A stretch of 64,000 bases of DNA from the NCBI GenBank assembly GCA_014189435.1, contig CP050293.1, positions 1,803,001-1,867,000 on the forward strand, in the 5' to 3' direction. Of this stretch, positions 9,220-18,797 are shown piece by piece. A model generated the notes under the pieces. It searched no databases and had not been told where the DNA came from. It worked only from the letters and a program-made list of their open reading frames with translations. Positions within the stretch are counted from its first letter, which is position 1; every line of letters begins with the position of its first letter. Position numbers and translations under genes: made by a program. The DNA is from Mesorhizobium loti (lineage in GTDB: Bacteria; Pseudomonadota; Alphaproteobacteria; Rhizobiales; Rhizobiaceae).

Positions 9220-12200
9220 GCGGCCACCCCAAGTGCTTCTGCTTCGGCAATCAGGGCCGTCAAATCGTCGTCGATGGAATTGCGCAGGGGATGCCAGAGG
9301 CCACGCCGGCGCGCTGACAGCAAACGCTCGGCGATGACTTTGGCAGCGGCGGGGTTTTCGCGCAGGATGAAGGCCCGGACCATGGGATCGCCGAGATAAG
9401 CGTCATGCACCGCCTCGATCAACGTGCCCGATATGGCATGCGTGGTTTCGGCAAAGCCGACCAGCCGGTCGACGGTTTCGGCGAATTCCGAGGCGCCGCG
9501 CGGGCCGTGGCGCATTTGCCCTGATATGAAGCGCGGATTGACGGCGCGAGCACGCACGACGCGCGATACGGCCTCGCTGACCGAGCGCGGCTTCGGCTTT
9601 TGCGGGTCCGTGGTGTCGAGCACGATGACGTCGGCATTCCTGCCGAGCGCCGCAAGTGCTGCGGAAAAGCCGCCGATGAAGGCGACGTCGGCGGAGCCTT
9701 CGAGAATGTCGCGGCCGGGGTCGTCGCCGGTGTGGACGAGAAGATCAGCCTCGGCGATGCGGGTTTCGAACGCGCCGGGCGCCGAGATGCCTTCGCCCTC
9801 CGCGCCGCCATAGGCATGCGATGTGGCGTCGAGATAGGCGCGGCCGATCTCTTCGCGCACCGCCCAGTCGCCGGAGGACATGAGATCCTCGACGCCGGCG
9901 CCGTACGTGCCGGGCGAGGTGCCGAAGATGCGCGGGCTGATCTTGCCGTCAGCGCGGGTTTTGGCCGCGAGCGGGTTTTCCGAATCGTCCTCGTCGCGGG
10001 CGGCAACGGCGTTGGCTGCGGCATCGATCAGCGCGATCTGGGTTGGGAACATGTCGCGGAACAGGCCTGATATGCGCCAGGTGACATCGACGCGCGGGCG
10101 GCCGAGCGTGGCCGGAGGCAGGACTTCGATGCCGATGATGCGGCCGGTCGCCGAATCCCATTGCGGCCGGCAGCCCATCAGCGCCAGGCCTTGAGCGATC
10201 TCCTCGCCGCCGGTGCGCAGCGATGCCGAGCCCCAGAGATCGATGACCAGCGAGCGCGGCCAGTCGCCATGCGATTGCATGTAGCCGCGCACGACCTCTT
10301 CCGCTGCCGCCTTGCCCAGATCATAGGCGGTCGGCGTCGGCATGGTGCGCGGGTCGGATGTGAACAAATTGCGGCCGGTGGGCAGAACGTCGGATCGGCC
10401 GCGCGCGGGCGCGCCGGCCGGACCGGCCTTGACGTGGCGGCCATCGAGCGCGGCGAGCAGCGCCGTCTTCTCAGCTTCAGCGCTTTGTCGCCGCATGGCG
10501 TCAGGCTCATCCTCCGGAGCGCGGCCATAGATATGCAGCCCGTCCTTGATGGCAAAATCCTTGAGGTCGCAGAGCCAGGCGTCGATGCGGCGCAGCGCCT
10601 CGTCCGGCGCGTCGGTCCTGGCAACGCCGGCTTCGGTGGCGAGGCCGGTCTTCTGCGCGGTGTCGACGATCAGCTTGGCCAGGCGGTCGCGGCGGCGACG
10701 GTCGAGCCCGTCGGCCTGGGCGTATTCGTCGACCAGCCGCTCGAGTCTGTGCTGATCCTCATCCAACCCGGCGCCGGTCAGCGGCGGCGGCAAATGGCCA
10801 AGCGTGACAGCGGCAATGCGGCGCTTGGCCTGTGCAGCCTCGCCTGGGTTGGAGACGATGAAGGGATAGATGACGGGCAGGAGACCGGTGACGATCTCGG
10901 GAAAGCAGTTTTGCGACAGCGCAACGGTTTTGCCGGGCAGCCATTCCAGCGTGCCATGCGCCCCGACATGGACAAGCGCGTGGACGCCGAGCGATTTGCG
11001 CAGCCACAGGCCAAAGGCGAGCAATGCATGGCGCGGGGGGAGCGTCGGATCGTGGTAATCGGCGCGGCGGTCGGCGGAGCGGCCGCGATCGGGGGCGAGT
11101 GCGACGGTGATGTTGCCGAAGGTGGCGGCGCGGAAGGGGAAGTGTTGTTTGCTTGATAGCGAAGGTTGGCGCGAGGCGCCCCCTCTGTCCTGCCGGACAT
11201 CTCCCCCACAGGTGGGGAGATTGCGCCCTTATCTCCGCTTTCGCCAATCTCCAACGATGCGAGAGGGGGCGAAGCGCTGAAGCTGCCAATCTCCCCACCT
11301 GTGGGGGAGATGTCCGGCAGGACAGAGGGGGCGCCTCGCGCAAACCTGTGTCATCTTCCGCCTTCCCCCAAGCAGCTTCTACCGCAGCTAGTGCTGCTGT
11401 CGGCAACTCTTTCGATAAGGCGAGATAGTCCTCCAGCCCCAGCCCATCACTGCTACGCTCCAGCAAATTCAATAATTCTCGCGGCGTCTCCGGAATCCCC
11501 TCAACGCCATAGCCCTGTCCCTTGAGGTCCTGCAGCATGGCGAGCACGCTGGACGGCACATCCAAGCCCACGGCGTAGCCTGTGCGGCCGGGGGCGCTGG
11601 GGTAATCCGGGATCAGGATGGCCAGCTTACGCTCGGCGCGGGGCGTCTCCTGCAGACGGATGAAGGCCGCGACGCGGTCGGCCACCTGCGCTACACGATC
11701 GGGCTCCGGCCGGTTGGCGAAGGCGCGGTGGCCGAGCGCCGGATCGGTCTCGCTCTCGCCCTTGAAGGAAATGGCGCCGGCCAGGATGCGGCCGTCGAGC
11801 TCGGGCAGCACGACATGCATGGCGAGGTCGGCGGGCGCCAGGCCGCGCTGGTTTTTTTCCCAGACGTCGCGGCGGGTGGTGGCGACGATGACCTGGAAGA
11901 CGGGCACGCCGGCGCGGTCGAACAGGGTTTCAATGCCGGGTTCGGCGCCGGACGCGAAAGCAGTCGCGGTGATGATGGCGGCGGGTTTCAGCGTGGCGAG
12001 CGCCGTTTGCACGAAGGCCAGGGACGCCGGATCCTTGAGGCTGGAGACGAAGATGGGGACCGGGTTGATGCCACGCTGGCTGAGCGCTTCAAAAAGCGCG
12101 TCAATGGGCGCGACATCGACGGCCAGCAGCATCGAGCGGTAGAACAGGATGGGGATGATGGGGACGCCGAGGTTGTCAGGAACGCGGACGTTTGAAAGGT

Positions 12201-12771
12201 CCGGCCTTTCTACGACACCGCGGCCCGGCTCGTAGTAGCCCGCCTTCGGTACAGCTACCGGATCAACAACGTCCGCATCCTGTCCCGCCAGCCGCGCCAA
12301 CCTCCGCATCAGCGCGCTCATATTCACCGGGCCGCCCTCGCGAAAATAATCAAGCAGGCCGTCCAGCTCCTCGCGGGGCAGCGTCGAGGCTTCGATCAGG
12401 CGCAGGTCCTCGTCGCGGCATTCGCCGGGCAGCAGCGCCAGTTTTATGCCGCGTGCGCGGGCGGTCGAGGCGAGCTGGTCGCAGCCGTAGCGCCACCAGT
12501 CGTAGCCGCCGAGGATGCGCACGAGGATGATCTTGGCGTGACGGGCGACGCTGTCGACCCAGAGGTCGACCGACATGGGGTGGCGCAGATCGCGAAGCGC
12601 CGCCAGCCGCATCGAGGGCAGGCGGCCGGCGTCGGCCTTCCATGCCGCCGCCAGTCCGGCGAGATCGCTGTCGGTGAAGGACAGGGCCACGATATCCGCC
12701 GGCGTCTGCCGCAGATCGACCGGCTCGGCGAGGTCGTCGAGCGAGGCGGATGTCGTGGTGAGGATGTGCAT
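9216..12771 (-). pseudogene. cobN: Cobaltochelatase large subunit CobN, interrupted by a palindromic element and frameshifted as written
   Basis: CobN is the large, ATP-dependent cobalt-inserting subunit that works with CobS and CobT (not in this window) on hydrogenobyrinic acid a,c-diamide. The N-terminal part (12771 to about 11349) is in one frame and ends with AWGKAEDDTGLR. The C-terminal part resumes as HFPFRAATFGN in a different frame (about 11135 down to 9216) and carries the conserved VHVGAHGTLEWLPGK and DLWGSASLRTGGEEIAQG. Between them lies a copy of the element also found in cobG. Its runs of five C (11179-11183) and five G (11327-11331) would each need one more base for the whole gene to read through, giving 1185 aa. 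The start ATG is 18 bp after the cobW stop and its stop overlaps the cobG ATG. Confidence 0.88.
11164..11346. repeat. MITE-like palindromic element inside cobN
   Basis: The core runs from 11175 to 11335 (161 bp) between GGCGCC ends and has the same arms as the cobG copy (CCCCCTCTGTCCTGCCGGA, CATCTCCCCCACAGGTGGG). Here the inverted symmetry continues about 12 bp beyond the core (AGGTTGGCGCGA against AGGTTTGCGCGA, 11 of 12 matching). There is no clear target duplication. The two copies share their arms but differ in the central 60-70 bp. Confidence 0.88.
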
Positions 12772-12789
12772 CGCGACCCGTGTCCGAAA

Positions 12790-13827
12790 TCAGCCGGCGA
12801 GTATACGCTCGATCGCCGGACGGTTCAGCCCTTTGAGGCCGATGACGACGAGGCGCGAGCGACGGTCATCCGTGGCGGTCCAGGCGCGGTCATAGTAATG
12901 ATTGACGCGCGGCCCGACCGCCTGCAGCAAGAGCCGCATCGGCTTGCCGCCGACCTCGACGAAGCCTTTTACGCGCAACACATTCTCTTCTTCGGCGACG
13001 GTGGCGACGCGTTTTGCCAGTTCGTCGGGATTGGCGACCGAGGCAATGTCGACGATGAACGTGTCGAAGTCGTCATGCTCATGGTCGAAGGCGCCGTCAT
13101 GATGGGATTTGCGGTTCTCGATGTCGTCCTCGACGGCCAGACCGAGCCCGAGCAGCACCGAGGGATCGACCTTGCCATGCGACGTCGGCACGATCTTCAC
13201 CGCGCGGGCCGAGTGTTCGTTGATGATGGCGTTGGCGCGGGCGGTGCCGGCGGCGTCCATCAAATCGCTTTTCGACAGGATGATCAGGTCGGCGCAGGCG
13301 ATCTGGTCCTCGAACACTTCTTCCACCGGATCGTCGTGATCGAGCGTCTCGTCCTCAGCGCGCTGCGCCTGCAGGGCGTCCATGTCGTTGGCGACGCGGC
13401 CTTCGGCCAGCGCCGGCCCGTCGACCACGGCGATGACGCCATCGACCGTGACCCGGCTTTTCACGCTCGGCCACTGGAAAGCCTGGACCAGCGGCTTGGG
13501 CAAAGCGAGGCCCGAGGTCTCGATCAGGATGTGGTCGACCCTCGGTGTCAGCGACAGGATCTTGTCGAGCGCCGGGACGAAGTCGTCGGCAACGGTGCAG
13601 CAGATGCAGCCATTGGCCAGTTCGACGATGTTTTCCTCCGGACAGGTGTCGATGCCGCAGCCCTTCAGGATCTCGCCATCGATGCCGATGTCGCCGAATT
13701 CATTGACGATGATGGCAATACGCTTGCCGCCGGCGTTTTCCAGGAGATGGCGGACCAGCGTCGTCTTGCCTGCGCCGAGGAAGCCGGTGACGACGGTGCA
13801 GGGAACGCGGGACACGGAAGCGGTCAT
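12790..13827 (-). CDS. cobW: CobW GTPase, metal chaperone of the cobalamin pathway
   Basis: Member of the COG0523 G3E GTPase family, 345 aa, thought to supply cobalt for corrin insertion. Walker A GFLGAGKTTLV lies near residues 13-23, the metal-binding GCICC motif near residues 72-76, and there is a His-rich stretch (KSHHDGAFDHEHDD) in the second half. The ATG at 13827 is 3 bp from the stop of the DUF1636 gene; a TTG at 13833 would overlap that stop as TTGA and is an alternative start. Lies directly upstream of cobN, and probably in one riboswitch-controlled transcript. Confidence 0.94.
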   Translation of the reverse strand: MTASVSRVPCTVVTGFLGAGKTTLVRHLLENAGGKRIAIIVNEFGDIGIDGEILKGCGIDTCPEENIVELANGCICCTVADDFVPALDKILSLTPRVDHILIETSGLALPKPLVQAFQWPSVKSRVTVDGVIAVVDGPALAEGRVANDMDALQAQRAEDETLDHDDPVEEVFEDQIACADLIILSKSDLMDAAGTARANAIINEHSARAVKIVPTSHGKVDPSVLLGLGLAVEDDIENRKSHHDGAFDHEHDDFDTFIVDIASVANPDELAKRVATVAEEENVLRVKGFVEVGGKPMRLLLQAVGPRVNHYYDRAWTATDDRRSRLVVIGLKGLNRPAIERILAG

Positions 13828-13829
13828 GG

Positions 13830-14258
13830 TCAATCCTTCAGCAGGTCGAGGGGAGGGATGCGGGCAACGAGGCCACGCTTCAGGCTATCGGGTCGGCCGC
13901 GCCACGGAATCAGGCCGTCCGTCGAGGTGGCGAAAAGCTTGGCGCCGGTGACGAGGTCAGCGCCGCTGGTCGCGGTCAGGTCGCCGAAGACATAGCTCCA
14001 GCAACCGTCGCGCAGGATGGCGGCGCTCAGGCGCCGCTTGCAATTGCCGAGGCATTCGACGCTGCGGATGCGGATATTGTCGCCGGATGCGGCGCGGCGC
14101 GTGTCGTCCGCCAGCAGTTCGCCGGCGCGGGGATGGGCGTCGGAGCCGGTCTCGTCGCGGCAGGAGGCGCAGACGATGACGGTGACGCCGGCCAAGGCAT
14201 CATCATGGCCGGACGAAACATCCGCTGTGCCAGCCGAAAAACTGCTGTCGTGGTCCAA
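13830..14258 (-). CDS. DUF1636 family putative metal-binding protein
   Basis: A 142-aa protein with a ferredoxin-like cysteine arrangement: VCASCRDETG near residue 32 and ECLGNCKR near residue 70. Proteins of this family occur next to cobW and cobN in alphaproteobacteria, but a biochemical role is not established. It is the first gene after the B12 riboswitch. The start is TTG at 14258 with an AAGGAG Shine-Dalgarno sequence about 9 nt upstream. A thioredoxin-fold 2Fe-2S or metal-delivery role in cobalt handling is inference from context only. Confidence 0.8.
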   Translation of the reverse strand: MDHDSSFSAGTADVSSGHDDALAGVTVIVCASCRDETGSDAHPRAGELLADDTRRAASGDNIRIRSVECLGNCKRRLSAAILRDGCWSYVFGDLTATSGADLVTGAKLFATSTDGLIPWRGRPDSLKRGLVARIPPLDLLKD

Positions 14259-14307
14259 AAATCGGGCTCCTTGCCCGGAAACCCGCCGGGCGATCGGATT
14301 CTACAGT

Positions 14308-14486
14308 CGCAGACGGCAGGTCTCCTGGCTCGCGGGTCATCGCCTTGGTAGCCGCCTTCCCGGGAACTCCCAGTGGCTTTCGGCCTTGGCTCTTCGCTTA
14401 CAGTTGCGGGGACAGCCGCGGATTTGGGATCGAAATCCCGCACCGCATTCCCTCTTAGCCCTTGCCGTTGCGGGCAAGGGACCATC
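14308..14486 (-). promoter_or_regulatory. Cobalamin (AdoCbl) riboswitch upstream of the DUF1636-cobW-cobN operon
   Basis: On the minus strand the sequence contains, in order, the conserved parts of the B12 element: AAGAGGGAATGCGGTGCGGG, the CTGTCCCCGCAACTGTAAGCG region split by a loop, GCCACTGGG, GGGAAGGCGG, and the B12 box GAGCCAGGAGACCTGCC. It ends about 50 nt before the start of the DUF1636 gene, so it is placed to shut off the operon when B12 is abundant. Confidence 0.95.
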
Positions 14487-14530
14487 TGGACGGGATTTAG
14501 GCTTTTGCGGGCGGCGGTGTCAACGCACGG

Positions 14531-15730
14531 CTACGACACAGCAATGTCGGCCAAAGGCTGACCCAGATCGCCGGCAGGCGTCACTTCGATGCGTTCGAGC
14601 CCGAGCCAGCCCTGCATCTGCTTCAATTCCTCGAACAGCTGAGCAGCGGTTTCAGGCGGTGCGCCGGGCTCCGCATAGGCCGCATGGACGCGCAGCACGC
14701 TGGCCGGCCGGTCGGCCTTGAGATCGACGCGCGCGACGATCCGGTCGCCGAGCAGGAACGGCAGGACATAATAGCCGTATTGCCGTTTGTCGGCAGGGGT
14801 ATAGATCTCGATGCGGTAGTGGAAATCGAACAGCCGCTCGCTGCGCGAGCGTTCGAAGACGACAGGATCGAACGGCGCCAGCAGGGCGCGAGCCTCGATC
14901 TTGCGCGGCAGACGGGCGTCTTTATGAAGATAGGCCGGCTTGTCCCAGCCTTCGACGCGCACCGGCAACAGCTCGCCCAGTTCGACCAGCTCTTCCAGCC
15001 GGCCCTTCATGTCGGCCGGCGACAGGCGGAAATAGTCGCGCAAATCGCCTGATGTCGCCACGCCGTGGGCGCGGGCGGAGATACGCAGCAGTTCGCGGTG
15101 CGCGTCCTCGGCTGACGGCACCGGCAGATCGAGGATCGCCTGCGGCAGCACGCGTTCGGGCAGATCATAGAAGCGCTCGAAACCACGGCGGTGCGCCGTG
15201 GTGATGCGCCCGGCCCAGAACAGCCATTCGAAGGCATGCTTGGCGTGGCTCCAGCCCCACCAGCCGCCCGAGCCTTTCTGGCCTTCGAGCGCGGAAGCGG
15301 CAATCGGGCCGCGCGTGGCGACTTGGCGGTAGATCTCTTCGATATAGGCGGCGTGTTCGCGGCCCCATTTGGCGAGGCCCAGATACATCTCGTCGCCGCG
15401 CTCGGCGCGCTGCATGCGCCAGCGCATCAGCGGGTAGGTCTCGACCGGCAGGAAGGAGGCCTCGTGGGCCCAGTATTCGAACACCGTGCGCTTGCGCGTC
15501 ACGGCAGCGTTGTCGAGCAGCGAGAGCGGGTAGGGGCCCAGGCGCGAATAGAGCGGCATATAATGAGCGCGCACCACCGCGCTGACGGAATCGATCTGCA
15601 ACAGGCCGGTGCGGGAGAGCGTGCGGGCAAAATGCCTGCGGTCCGGCGTGCCGGTCGGGCGGGGATCGAGGAACCCCTGGGCGGCAAGTGCGATGCGCCG
15701 GGCCGTGGGGAGCGAGATCTTTTCCTTCAT
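14531..15730 (-). CDS. Winged-helix protein of the YcaQ (crosslink repair DNA glycosylase) family
   Basis: A 399-aa protein. Features of the family: LQIDSVSAVVRAHYMPLYSRLG near the N-terminus (read here as LQIDSVSAV followed by RAHYMPLYSR), FEYWAHEASFLP around residues 84-95, and a C-terminal LLAPFDPVVFERSR segment followed by FHYRIEIYTPADKR. E. coli YcaQ unhooks interstrand DNA crosslinks; the same role here is inferred from family membership. It is transcribed toward the cob riboswitch and divergently from the nuo operon. There is no evident link to B12. Confidence 0.85.
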   Translation of the reverse strand: MKEKISLPTARRIALAAQGFLDPRPTGTPDRRHFARTLSRTGLLQIDSVSAVVRAHYMPLYSRLGPYPLSLLDNAAVTRKRTVFEYWAHEASFLPVETYPLMRWRMQRAERGDEMYLGLAKWGREHAAYIEEIYRQVATRGPIAASALEGQKGSGGWWGWSHAKHAFEWLFWAGRITTAHRRGFERFYDLPERVLPQAILDLPVPSAEDAHRELLRISARAHGVATSGDLRDYFRLSPADMKGRLEELVELGELLPVRVEGWDKPAYLHKDARLPRKIEARALLAPFDPVVFERSRSERLFDFHYRIEIYTPADKRQYGYYVLPFLLGDRIVARVDLKADRPASVLRVHAAYAEPGAPPETAAQLFEELKQMQGWLGLERIEVTPAGDLGQPLADIAVS

Positions 15731-16061
15731 GCAAGCATCACTTTGAAGTGTTTTGACCGGGGGTTGGATGGGTGATTCCGGGCCATGCTAGCAGGGTTTT
15801 GGCGGCAACCATGTCAGGAGAGAAAAGTGGAGTGAAAAGCGAAGGAAATCAAACAGGAGCGGATCGGACCAGTTTCCCCGGATATGCCGTCCAGGTCAGT
15901 GTTTTGAACAAGGTTTGACTTGCTTCGCTGGAAGTGCTGCGCTAACCCTCGCCGCGTTGCAGCATAGGCCCTTAAAACGGTTCAGCGGTTAAACTGTCAC
16001 GCTTCCGCATTAGGGTCCGGTGCTGTAATCAAAGTGGATTGGCGCCAACGGAAAGCCGAGC
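15731..16061. other. Intergenic region between the ycaQ-like gene and nuoA
   Basis: 331 bp without a convincing gene. It must hold the divergent promoters. A possible minus-35-like TTGACT at 15915-15920 lies upstream of a weak GCTAAC at 15941-15946 (spacing longer than ideal), on the nuo side. I see no strong terminator or operator. nuoA starts after GAAAGCCGAGC. Confidence 0.5.
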
Positions 16062-16427
16062 ATGAACGCACTTCTAAGCTCATACCTGCCCATCGTCCTG
16101 TTCATAGGCGTGGCGCTGGTTGTCGGCCTGGCGCTGCTGGCCGCGCCCTTCCTGGTGGCTTACCGCAATCCCGATCCTGAAAAGCTTTCCGCCTACGAGT
16201 GCGGTTTCAACTCGTTCGACGACGCCCGCATGAAATTCGACATCCGCTTCTACCTGGTGTCGATCCTGTTCATCATCTTCGATCTGGAAGTGGCCTTCCT
16301 GTTTCCGTGGGCGGTGTCGTTCTCGAAGATCGGCATGCTCGGCTTCTGGTCGATGATGGTGTTTTTGGCGGTGCTGACCATCGGCTTTGCCTATGAATGG
16401 AAAAAAGGAGCGCTGGAATGGGATTGA
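16062..16427 (+). CDS. nuoA: NADH-quinone oxidoreductase subunit A
   Basis: Small membrane subunit of complex I at the junction of the peripheral and membrane arms. 121 aa with three hydrophobic helices (about residues 8-30, 66-86 and 95-115) and the conserved SAYECGF loop at about 44-50, plus [18 protein letters not shown] around 61-78. First gene of the 14-gene nuo operon. Its last 10 bp overlap nuoB. Confidence 0.96.
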   Translation: MNALLSSYLPIVLFIGVALVVGLALLAAPFLVAYRNPDPEKLSAYECGFNSFDDARMKFDIRFYLVSILFIIFDLEVAFLFPWAVSFSKIGMLGFWSMMVFLAVLTIGFAYEWKKGALEWD

Positions 16428-16999
16428 ACGACAGTTCCGGCACGCTCGTCGCGCCGAAGCCCAAGGGCCTGATCGATCCCAACACCGGCAGGCCGGTGGG
16501 GGCGGACGATCCGTTCTTCCTCGAGATCAACAATGAACTCGCCGACAAGGGTTTTCTCGTCACCTCGACGGAAGCGCTCATCACCTGGGCGCGCAGCGGC
16601 TCGCTGATGTTCATGACCTTCGGTCTCGCCTGCTGCGCGGTCGAGATGATCCACACCTCGATGCCGCGCTATGACTCGGAGCGGTTCGGTGTCGCGCCGC
16701 GCGCGTCGCCGCGCCAGTCCGACATCATGATCGTCGCCGGCACGCTGACCAACAAGATGGCGCCGGCGCTGCGCAAGGTCTACGACCAGATGCCGGAGCC
16801 GCGCTACGTCATCTCGATGGGCTCTTGCGCCAATGGCGGCGGCTACTACCACTATTCCTATTCGGTGGTGCGCGGTTGCGACCGCATCGTGCCGGTCGAC
16901 ATCTACGTGCCCGGCTGTCCGCCGAGCGCCGAAGCGCTGCTTTATGGCATTCTTCTGCTGCAGAAGAAGATCCGCCGCACCGGCACGATCGAACGGTAA
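16418..16999 (+). CDS. nuoB: NADH-quinone oxidoreductase subunit B
   Basis: Peripheral-arm subunit carrying the terminal Fe-S cluster N2, next to the quinone site. 193 aa. Cluster-ligand motifs are visible: [19 protein letters not shown] and [10 protein letters not shown]. The ATG at 16418 (MGLNDSSG) sits after AAAGGAG, the best Shine-Dalgarno sequence; an in-frame ATG at 16397 would lie deeper in nuoA. Followed by nuoC after 4 bp. Confidence 0.96.
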   Translation: MGLNDSSGTLVAPKPKGLIDPNTGRPVGADDPFFLEINNELADKGFLVTSTEALITWARSGSLMFMTFGLACCAVEMIHTSMPRYDSERFGVAPRASPRQSDIMIVAGTLTNKMAPALRKVYDQMPEPRYVISMGSCANGGGYYHYSYSVVRGCDRIVPVDIYVPGCPPSAEALLYGILLLQKKIRRTGTIER

Positions 17000-17003
17000 A
17001 TCC

Positions 17004-17606
17004 ATGACCGCATCCCTGAGCGAACTGTCGACCTATCTCGGCGAGAAGCTGATCGGCCGCGTGAATGAGGCGGCGATTGCCTATGGCGAGCTCACCGTTC
17101 ACGTCGAGCCGCGCGATCTGGTCGAGGTGATGACCTTCCTGCGCGACGATGCGCGCTGCCAGTTCATCTCGATCATCGACGTTTGTGGCGCCGACTATCC
17201 GTCGCGCGCCAAGCGCTTCGACGTCGTCTACCACCTGTTGTCGCCGAAGCAGAATGTGCGCATCCGCGTCAAGGTGCAGGCCGACGAGGAAACCATGGTG
17301 CCGTCGATCACCGGCGTGTTCCCCGGTGCCGACTGGTTCGAGCGCGAGACCTACGATCTCTATGGCGTGCTGTTCTCGGGCCATCCCGATCTGCGCCGCC
17401 TGTTGACCGACTATGGTTTCGAAGGCCATCCGCTGCGCAAGGATTTCCCGCTGACCGGCTTCGTCGAGGTGCGCTACGACGACGAGGCCAAGCGCGTCAT
17501 CTACGAGCCGGTCGAGCTCAAGCAGGAATTCCGCAATTTCGATTTTCTGTCCCCGTGGGAAGGTACGGATTATGTCCTGCCGGGTGACGAGAAGGCAAAG
17601 CAGTAA
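17004..17606 (+). CDS. nuoC: NADH-quinone oxidoreductase subunit C
   Basis: Hydrophilic 30-kDa-type subunit of complex I, 200 aa. The family motif [20 protein letters not shown] lies near residues 112-131, followed by [17 protein letters not shown]. It is separate from nuoD (not the NuoCD fusion of enterobacteria). The start ATG at 17004 is 4 bp after the nuoB stop, and the nuoD ATG follows its stop directly. Confidence 0.96.
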   Translation: MTASLSELSTYLGEKLIGRVNEAAIAYGELTVHVEPRDLVEVMTFLRDDARCQFISIIDVCGADYPSRAKRFDVVYHLLSPKQNVRIRVKVQADEETMVPSITGVFPGADWFERETYDLYGVLFSGHPDLRRLLTDYGFEGHPLRKDFPLTGFVEVRYDDEAKRVIYEPVELKQEFRNFDFLSPWEGTDYVLPGDEKAKQ

Positions 17607-18797
17607 ATGGCTGAAACCTCCGTCCGCAATTTTAACATCAACTTTGGACCTCAACACCCTGCAGCGCATGGTGTTTTGAGGTTGGTTCTTGAACTTGACG
17701 GCGAAGTCGTCGATCGCGTCGATCCGCATATTGGGCTGCTGCATCGCGGCACCGAAAAGCTGATCGAGGCCAAGACCTACCTGCAGGCGATCCCTTATCT
17801 CGACCGGCTCGACTATTGCGCGCCGATGAACCAGGAGCACGCCTTCGCGCTCGCCGCCGAGCGCCTGCTCGGCATCGACGTGCCAAAGCGCGGCCAGCTG
17901 ATCCGCGTGCTCTACTGCGAAATCGGCCGCATCATGTCGCACATCCTCAATGTGACGACGCAGGCGATGGACGTCGGCGCGCTGACGCCGCCGCTGTGGG
18001 GCTTCGTCGAGCGCGAAAAGCTGATGGTGTTCTATGAGCGCGCCTCCGGCTCGCGCATGCATGCCGCCTATTTCCGCCCCGGTGGTGTCCATCAGGACCT
18101 GCCGCAGAAGCTGGTCGAGGACATCGGCAAGTGGATCGACCCGTTCCTGAAGTCGATCGACGACCTTGACCAACTGCTGACCGGCAATCGCATCTTCAAG
18201 CAGCGCAATGTCGATATCGGCATCGTGTCGCTGGCCGATGCCTGGGCCTGGGGTTTTTCCGGCGTCATGGTGCGCGGCTCGGGCGCGGCCTGGGACCTGC
18301 GGAAGTCGCAACCCTATGAATGCTATTCGGAAATGGATTTCGACATTCCGATCGGCAAAAACGGCGACTGCTACGACCGTTACCTCGTGCGCATGGAAGA
18401 AATGCGCCAGTCGGCGAAGATCATGCGCCAGTGCGTCGACCTTCTGCTCGGCAAGGAAAGCACCGGCCCGGTGTCGAACCTCGACGGCAAGGTGGTGCCG
18501 CCCAAGCGCCAGGCGATGAAGCGCTCGATGGAAGCGCTGATCCATCACTTCAAGCTCTACACCGAGGGTTATCGCGTGCCGGCCGGCGAGGTCTATGCGG
18601 CGGTCGAAGCACCGAAGGGCGAGTTCGGCGTCTATCTGGTCTCCGACGGCTCCAACAAGCCCTACCGCTGCAAGCTGCGCGCACCTGGTTTCGCGCATCT
18701 GCAGGCGATGGATTTCCTCTGCCGCGGCCACATGCTGGCCGACGTCACCGCCGTTCTCGGCTCCCTCGACATCGTGTTTGGTGAGGTCGATCGCTAA
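17607..18797 (+). CDS. nuoD: NADH-quinone oxidoreductase subunit D
   Basis: 49-kDa-type subunit lining the quinone-binding pocket of complex I, 396 aa. Starts [20 protein letters not shown] with the conserved GPQHPAAHG motif. [13 protein letters not shown] and the C-terminal DIVFGEVDR are also typical. Abuts nuoC (no gap) and nuoE (no gap). Confidence 0.97.
   Translation: MAETSVRNFNINFGPQHPAAHGVLRLVLELDGEVVDRVDPHIGLLHRGTEKLIEAKTYLQAIPYLDRLDYCAPMNQEHAFALAAERLLGIDVPKRGQLIRVLYCEIGRIMSHILNVTTQAMDVGALTPPLWGFVEREKLMVFYERASGSRMHAAYFRPGGVHQDLPQKLVEDIGKWIDPFLKSIDDLDQLLTGNRIFKQRNVDIGIVSLADAWAWGFSGVMVRGSGAAWDLRKSQPYECYSEMDFDIPIGKNGDCYDRYLVRMEEMRQSAKIMRQCVDLLLGKESTGPVSNLDGKVVPPKRQAMKRSMEALIHHFKLYTEGYRVPAGEVYAAVEAPKGEFGVYLVSDGSNKPYRCKLRAPGFAHLQAMDFLCRGHMLADVTAVLGSLDIVFGEVDR

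Noticed and set aside
9216..11024. Separate gene for the C-terminal half of CobN starting at a TTG at 11024
   Set aside because: The TTG lies inside the conserved LPPRHALLAFG region with no ribosome-binding site; it is the continuation of cobN, not a distinct gene.
12538..13995. 485-aa plus-strand open frame opposite cobW
   Set aside because: Composition (Gln/Asp/His/Arg-rich) is that of the antisense of a GC-rich gene, and cobW has clear motifs on the other strand.
16809..18731. 640-aa minus-strand open frame opposite nuoB-nuoD
   Set aside because: Antisense shadow of conserved nuo genes with no family features of its own.
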